Shown piece by piece: positions 54,501-64,000 of a stretch of DNA of 64,000 nucleotides. How positions within the stretch are numbered: the first letter of the stretch is position 1; each line of letters starts with the position of its first letter. Source of the stretch: Syngnathus acus (taxonomy: Eukaryota > Chordata > Actinopteri > Syngnathiformes > Syngnathidae). The notes under the pieces were generated by a model. The model was not told the origin of the DNA, did not search any database, and saw only the letters and a list, made by a program, of their open reading frames with translations. The stretch spans positions 15,791,956 to 15,855,955 of the forward strand of contig NC_051095.1 in NCBI RefSeq assembly GCF_901709675.1. Reading direction: 5' to 3'. Made by a program: the position numbers and the translations under genes.

Positions 54501-57405
54501 TTCCATGCCCAGCGCAAGTCTGGTGCAAAGTCTAATCTAACTGTGTGCATGAGTGGATTTGGCTTTTTTTATATATTTTCCTAGACTTTGCACAGGGAGA
54601 ATTTATTTGTCTGTTTTGTTCATTTGTTCATTTGTCTGTTTGCTCGATCATTTGTTGATTTCCAAAAGATGGACAAGCATCAACAAGAAGAACTATAAGC
54701 GAGAGCAACTTTACACAAAGGAATTCATGTTGAGTAAGCTGACATAAGTGATAACTGGCATCACCATACACATAGTAATAATATTTGCTATTGCACAATA
54801 ACATTACAGTAAATGCTTGACTCGAGAGAGGTGCACCAAAGAGCTTTATACAAAAAATTAACAACAAACACTTTATGTGTAGGCCCCAATTAATTTGGCT
54901 TAGGTTCAAATTAATCAATGCATTAGCAACTCCTCTACTGAGGTCAAGCATTCATTTTCATTTGATAGTAAAATTGCAACGCAATTACCCAGACAGTTAT
55001 TTTATGAAGTCTGTAACAGCTTAAATGAAAGAACCCATTACATTTGGGGCCTGTGCCAGACATTTTCATTCACTACACAGTAAATCCAACAAACATTTTG
55101 GCAGAGGTCTGCATTTACTCATCGTAAATGTAGAGCACTATGAAGCCAGAACACAGTTGCTTTGGTACATTTCTCAGATCAAATTTGAAATTTGCAGAAC
55201 AGCAGGTGTTTCTCAAAACAATTTGTACAAATAGAAAAAATATCATGGGTACCCTGCAAAACCCATTGTTGTTCTCAAAATCCTTACAAATCCTTCTCAA
55301 AAGTAAATAAACATGTCAGTGCTATCAGAGTGAGAAGTCATTGTTTTCGGATAACTGAGTCAAAATGCTTAGTCATGTCCTCATCATAGTGTCCTCTGGA
55401 TGTATGTTGTGGTCCAAGTTAAGTTTTGATGATAAAGCTGTGATTGTTTTATTTGTACTTTGCCTTTACAGTTAGCAACAGACCACTTTTGTCAAAATGG
55501 ATGAGCTCCTCAGCTCAAATCAAATTGTTTCATTGGCACCAAAATACTACCAGATGGAGCATAATACAGCAAATATGTGAGTTTTTCAGCAAATAATTGA
55601 GGCTAGGTTACACCCCCCCCCCAAAATATCCAAGAATAGGCAAATTCTTGAATGCCAAACCTTGACTATGCGGTGGTTCACTGAACTGTATATTTGCACC
55701 TTCTGCTATCTAGTGGAAGAGCATTGTTCTGCATGCTATACATGCAGAGGCGTAGCCAGGAATTTTTCCAGTAGGGGCGCACGCCCACAGGAAAAAAAAT
55801 CGAACATCACCCACGCCGTTCGCTGATCGCTAAAACAACGTCCGGGAGGCAAACGGTGAATGGATAACATCGCGCACATAGAATAGCGCAAGCACATTCG
55901 CACAAGACCGAAAGAAAAAAACGGCATGAAAATGAAGAATCGAAAAAGCTCGATTTTTTTTTTTTTTTTCCAACCGGGGCGCAGGGAGCCCTAACCGGGG
56001 CGCCGCCCCGGCTCGCCCCGGCTTGGCTACGCCTCTGTATACATGTAGTAAATAAATTTTCAGGCCAATTAAGGAAACATTTCCTGTGGCCTTCCTGTTT
56101 CTCATGTCACATTGTTGTTCTGATTCGGTGCTCTAGTGTTTCGTCCAAACAAGACTCCGGATGTAATCTGTGTAATGTTAACTATGTACTGTCTCTGTGT
56201 CAATGCTGCCATCTATGGGCTAGGAAAAAAGTTACATCAGCTTGACTTGGACACAGGCCCCAATTGCTCAAGACAGAATTTATGCAATGGAAGCTAGATG
56301 TAAAACATTTAGAATGTCTGCGTCAGGTGAGATACTCTCAGTAAAGCATTGCCAGCAGATGGAAATGAACACTTTAAATAAGGACACTTTTGTGAGGAAG
56401 ATTAAATCAAGGACAATGAGGCCATGGCATTAAAATGCAATGGGCCACACATGCACTCTAATAGGATGCAGCCCATGAAATTATACACTGTGTGCAGGTC
56501 CAGCAATATTTGGACTTGTAACATTTTTCTCTTTTTTTTTTTCTTGACACGCCACAGAGTTAGTTTTAATTTGACTTTAACTTAAGACATTCCAGAAAAA
56601 GGATATAATGTTCAAAGCATTATCCCCTTTTTTTTCCATACTAAACTAAATGTCGCAAGCTACCAAGCAAAAAGGTCACATAAAATACACAGGTCCGTTT
56701 TTTTACACTGTGTTTTCCATTGGAAGAACTTTTCATGGTTCGGTCTGTACATCGCTCACATTGATGTACGTTACAAAGATAGCGTGAGTTACGGCACATG
56801 CTGTGGCATCTGTATGAAATGACATCTTTTGCTCTGTGTTTTATTGCGCAGGCTCTTTCAATGCGAACCTGCGCCCACCTGACGTCCTCTTCAAGGTGAT
56901 CTTCTGGTTGGGCTACTTCAACAGTTGCCTAAATCCCATCATTTACCCTTGCTATAGCCGTGAGTTTAAAGTGGCCTTCATTCGCATCCTGCGGTGCCAG
57001 TGTCATCAGCGCAAACGTCCCAGGTGGAGTTCATATAATTACCGTTCCTCAACGTTCAGCTCGTCCGGACATTCACGCAAAGGCTCCAATGATCAACCCC
57101 CCGGCTGCTTGAACGGCAGTCAGCGTACCTTGCCGTCCTCGGCCAGCCCGAGCCCCAGCTACCTCAGCAAGGGTCTACCATCGTGTCCCGAGGGCGAGGC
57201 ATTGTACACCTGGACTGCAACTCCCTCTCCCAAGATACTGCCTGGCAGCAACACAGATTGCCAGCAAGGTTGTCTCATCACAGCTGTTAAGGGAGGAGAA
57301 GTCGGGGAAGAGCCGACTATTGGAGTTTTTTCTTTCTCCTTTGGTAAGGAAAAAGATAAGGGAGGAGTTGTAAAAGATCGTACGGTGCCATCTTACGATG
57401 TGTGA
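48513..57405 (+). CDS. adra1b: Alpha-1B adrenergic receptor (two coding exons, 489 aa)
   Basis: Coding exons 48513-49428 and 56852-57405 join in phase 1 (G/GC) with donor GTAAGT and acceptor CGCAG; 1470 nt in total. The product is a rhodopsin-class receptor for noradrenaline and adrenaline, coupling in this family to Gq and phospholipase C at the plasma membrane. Visible landmarks: N-glycosylation sites N7, N14 and N20, N50 (1.50), D78 (2.50), amine-binding D112 in TM3, DRY 129-131, C105-C182 disulfide, catechol-contact serines S194, S195 and S198 in TM5, CWLPFF 295-300, NPIIY 333-337, and C354/C356 as palmitoylation candidates. [18 protein letters not shown] and the tail motif GSQRTLP favour subtype 1B over 1A and 1D. 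The intron between TM6 and TM7 is the hallmark of alpha-1 genes. ATG 48513 has A at -3 and G at +4. Which teleost 1B paralogue (a or b) it is cannot be decided here. Confidence 0.96.
49590..50120 (+). repeat. G/T-rich degenerate repeat block at the start of adra1b intron 1
   Basis: GCGT and GTGC dinucleotide-type repeats (about 49615-49710) pass into a run of diverged units built from GTGTGAG plus a T-run, such as GTGTGAGAGTTTG, GTGAGGGTGTGAG and AAGTGTGAGTTTTTTG, up to about 50120. C is scarce on the plus (transcript) strand throughout. It looks like a decayed short tandem repeat. Confidence 0.6.
52452..52907. mobile_element. Solo LTR-like element with 5-bp target duplication
   Basis: The 446-bp body 52457-52902 begins TGTCACG and ends CGTGACA, a short inverted repeat with the TG...CA ends of long terminal repeats, and is flanked by TCATT on both sides (52452-52456 and 52903-52907). 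An AATAAA-like motif (ACTAATAAAACG) lies near the right end. A hairpin, GTGAAGGC-CTTT-GCCTTCAC, sits about 52851-52870. With no internal coding region it fits a solo LTR; strand was not decided. Confidence 0.65.
55737..56045. mobile_element. hAT-type miniature element
   Basis: The body 55745-56037 (293 bp) starts CAGAGGCGTAGCCAGG and ends TTGGCTACGCCTCTG, near-perfect inverted repeats, and is flanked by the 8-bp duplication TATACATG (55737-55744 and 56038-56045). The interior is short and GC-rich at the right, without coding capacity. It sits in adra1b intron 1. Confidence 0.85.
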
Positions 57406-59454
57406 CTGCATCCACTGTAGATGATGTTTATTTATCTGTCTTTGAAAGGGAATGGTTCTCTCTGGCCTACACAAGATGTTCTAGCTGCTGCGATTTGTTT
57501 ACTGTATATTTGGGGAGTATTGACACAATCAAGGACACGAGACAAGAGAGGAGGCTCGAGAAAATTAAAAAATAATCGGTTACAAGTTCCACTTCTTATT
57601 TGTAAAGCATGAATGTGACCTGACTGATGTACAGTAAAATGTGGAGAAATGTATTCATTTCAGGATTTTGATTTGTTCATGTAATGTTGTGGAGTTAAAA
57701 TATAACATGGTTTGTGCAATTGTGTACCTCATTCAAACAATTGATGTAAGAAACACGATATTACTCTGCAAACACATGCCGTATTTTCCGGACTATAAGG
57801 CGCACCTTCAATGAATGGCCCATTTTAAAACTTTGTCCTTATATAAGGCGCACCGGACTATAAGGCGCACCATTAATGCATCATGTCAGATTTTTAATCC
57901 AAATAAAATCATTCTCCAGTTTATCTTTTTTATTTCAACTTCAGACGCAGCGAATTACTTTATAATCACAAAATAATGATCCATAGTTTTTTTGATTCAT
58001 GATTCATAGTCTTCAGCGGGCCACTTATGATTGATTTCATGACACAATGCTTCGGGCCAGTTTAAATTTAGGAATCTGGTCCATATATAAGGCGCACCGG
58101 ACTATAAGGCGCACTGTCAGCTTTTGAGAAAATGTTAAGTTTTTAGGTGCGCCTTATAGTCCGGAAAATACGGTAAATACTATTACAGGCTGTCACTGTA
58201 TGTCATAGATATGACCCTCGGTATATACAACACACCCCTTATGAGTTGCGTGTCCATGGCAACACTAAGCTAGGAGGGGCAAAGACAGCCGCGCATTGCA
58301 CTCCTTGTGTGAACGAAAAGAAAAGCAAATTTGGTCCACTAAAACTTGTTACAAAACCTTTAAATAATCAGACTGAAAACAAAGAGTAGTAACTATTTTG
58401 TAGCAAAGTATTATACTATATCTAAAATGCCAAATTTATTATTGACCTTGATTCTTGTCAGCCTGTACTTGTTTTAAGAAACATTGCCAACTCGCATTTC
58501 CCTGTGTGGACGTGGCAGTTCAAATGTCAGATCAGACCTTCCTGTCTGGGATTTGTACGGTATGTTCATGACATGAATGTGTGTCACTAAGGCGTTCACA
58601 AAAAACAATGCTGTCATGTCTTTTATAGTTTAAGGTTGTGAGAAACATCTAAAATGACTCATATAATGACTCAATGTCTCACAGATACATATATATATTT
58701 CAAAGTAATATTATCATAATCAAAGGAACATTGCAGAAAGCAATGGAATTTGTGATTGATTTGGTTTCTCCTTTTGTATGGAGTAGTCCTGTGCTTAATA
58801 ATAAAGCAGAAAGTGTTGTATCAAGCCAAACAGGAGTGACGGAAAGTGGTGGCAGTTCGTGGTGTACCTCGCCTCTCACCAAATTGGCATAGATCCCTTC
58901 ACACACAACCCGAATGAGAACAAGCGCTTGAGGACATGGAACACATACGTGTATTTAGGTACCATGTTGATCCATTTAGTTTACACTAATTCAAAGTACT
59001 ATGCCTTCACCAAGTAGGTGTGGGTAGTCCGTAAATTGTCCTCGATTTCAGTCCATAATAAAAAAAAACATTAATAATGGATGGAAAATGATTAACAACA
59101 ATATGTGACTAGGAATTTTCAAAATTCCCCCAAACACCAATAGGAGAATGTTTTTGCTGGAACCTGTGCAATTGTGGTGGAAGCAAAAACAACTGTCAGG
59201 ACTGCTTATAGTTCCCAACATGGAACTGTTACCACTGTCCAAGATTACACACGACGAGGACACTTTTGCATTTTTAAGATCCCCACATTCCCACCCGTAA
59301 GGTACAACAGTATGTTTTTACAGGAACTCTGTGCACACAAACCATGTAGCACCTGGACGAAGTATTGTGTCTTCTGCAGGCTCCTATGCAAAAGTAATCA
59401 AATTTCAAGATGAACGAATGAAATTAGGGTACTTATGTCGGGTTAAAAATGAGA
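57406..59454. other. Convergent intergenic region between adra1b and eva1c
   Basis: It carries the 3' untranslated region of adra1b from the left and that of eva1c from the right. It contains the miniature transposon at 57779-58173. AATAAA-like signals occur within that transposon (near 57901) and near 58797 on the plus strand, and TTTATT near 58436 could serve eva1c on the minus strand, but none can be assigned with confidence. No further gene is seen. Confidence 0.55.
57779..58173. mobile_element. 395-bp miniature transposon with CCGTATTTTCCGG ends
   Basis: The ends CCGTATTTTCCGGACTATAA (left) and TTATAGTCCGGAAAATACGG (right) are perfect inverted repeats, and GGCGCACCGGACTATAAGGC units recur inside near 57848 and 58093. 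TA follows the right end; the left flank is TG, so the TA duplication has decayed on one side. It is a short relative of the element at 31919-33591, located in the probable 3' untranslated region of adra1b. Confidence 0.85.
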
Positions 59455-63649
<4,195 letters not shown>

Positions 63650-64000
63650 TGTGCTCTCTTTTGTCGTAATCTCGTCTTGCATTTCTATTAATGGCCCTGC
63701 AGGGAGATCAGTGGGTCAATGACGCCATTGTTTTTTTCGTAAGGTCACTTTTAACTGAGAATTTAGCATTAGGAATGAAAACTTGCAGCACATACAGATA
63801 CAACTCCTGATTGTGCTTTATGGATTAACAGAAGTGATGAGATACTATACTTCTATAATCACCTTAGATATGTTAAGATAATAAATTAAGATGAGATAAA
63901 GATAATGAATTACCTAAACAGCTCAATGCCTAATGCAGACACAATTTATTCCAAGCATTATCTATATTGTTCTTTAGGATGTGTTGGCAACTGGAGTTTT
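63650..64000 (-). other. eva1c: Upstream flank of eva1c
   Basis: 5' leader and probable promoter side of eva1c. It is AT-rich. I saw no TATA box in a convincing position, no CpG-rich block and no repeat that I could name. Confidence 0.4.

Larger units (their letters stand above)
49429..56851 (+). other. adra1b: Intron 1 of adra1b (7.4 kb)
   Basis: It separates the TM6 and TM7 exons. It contains a G/T-rich low-complexity block (49590-50120), a solo LTR (52452-52907) and a hAT-type element (55737-56045). If retained, translation adds 24 residues and stops at 49505, giving a receptor without TM7. No other exon-like frame is convincing in it. Confidence 0.85.

Overview
The window is vertebrate nuclear DNA, most likely from a percomorph teleost. 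It has spliced genes with canonical GT-AG introns, long AC/GT and GATA microsatellites, fish-type short DNA transposons whose ends read CCGTATTTTCCG, and a tRNA-headed SINE. The species cannot be told from the sequence. Four protein-coding genes can be assembled exon by exon. Everything else is intergenic or intronic DNA rich in mobile-element remains.

Layout. 1-15.5 kb holds no recognisable gene, only repeats and relics. 15.8-20.4 kb (minus strand) is a 13-exon immune-type receptor with a TIM-family Ig V domain, three fibronectin III domains that look derived from DSCAM, an S/T-rich stalk, one membrane segment and a short tail. 20.4-24.3 kb is intergenic and contains a 1.5-kb inverted-repeat transposon. 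24.3-26.0 kb (minus) is a compact 5-exon TIM gene: Ig V, short stalk, membrane segment and a tail ending in a tyrosine motif. 26-48.4 kb is a gene-free stretch with a nested transposon, a SINE with target-site duplication, LINE remains and a degenerate minisatellite. 48.5-57.4 kb (plus) is the alpha-1B adrenergic receptor gene adra1b in two coding exons split between TM6 and TM7. 59.5-63.6 kb (minus) is eva1c, a two-lectin-domain membrane protein that converges tail-to-tail with adra1b.

How the genes relate. In mammals the TIM (HAVCR/TIMD4) genes and ADRA1B lie in the same chromosome region (human 5q33), so the TIM-adra1b linkage here looks like old synteny. EVA1C is elsewhere in human (chromosome 21), so its place here marks a lineage difference. 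The two TIM genes are tandem paralogues in the same orientation. Both keep the WFND loop that binds calcium and phosphatidylserine in known TIMs, and they share a nearly identical stalk exon and flanking intron. They differ in ectodomain length and in tail signalling potential. The most unusual item is the TIM-DSCAM fusion: all its exon phases match across 13 exons, giving an uninterrupted 545-residue reading frame. All gene models are read by eye from splice signals and frame; none is backed here by transcript data.
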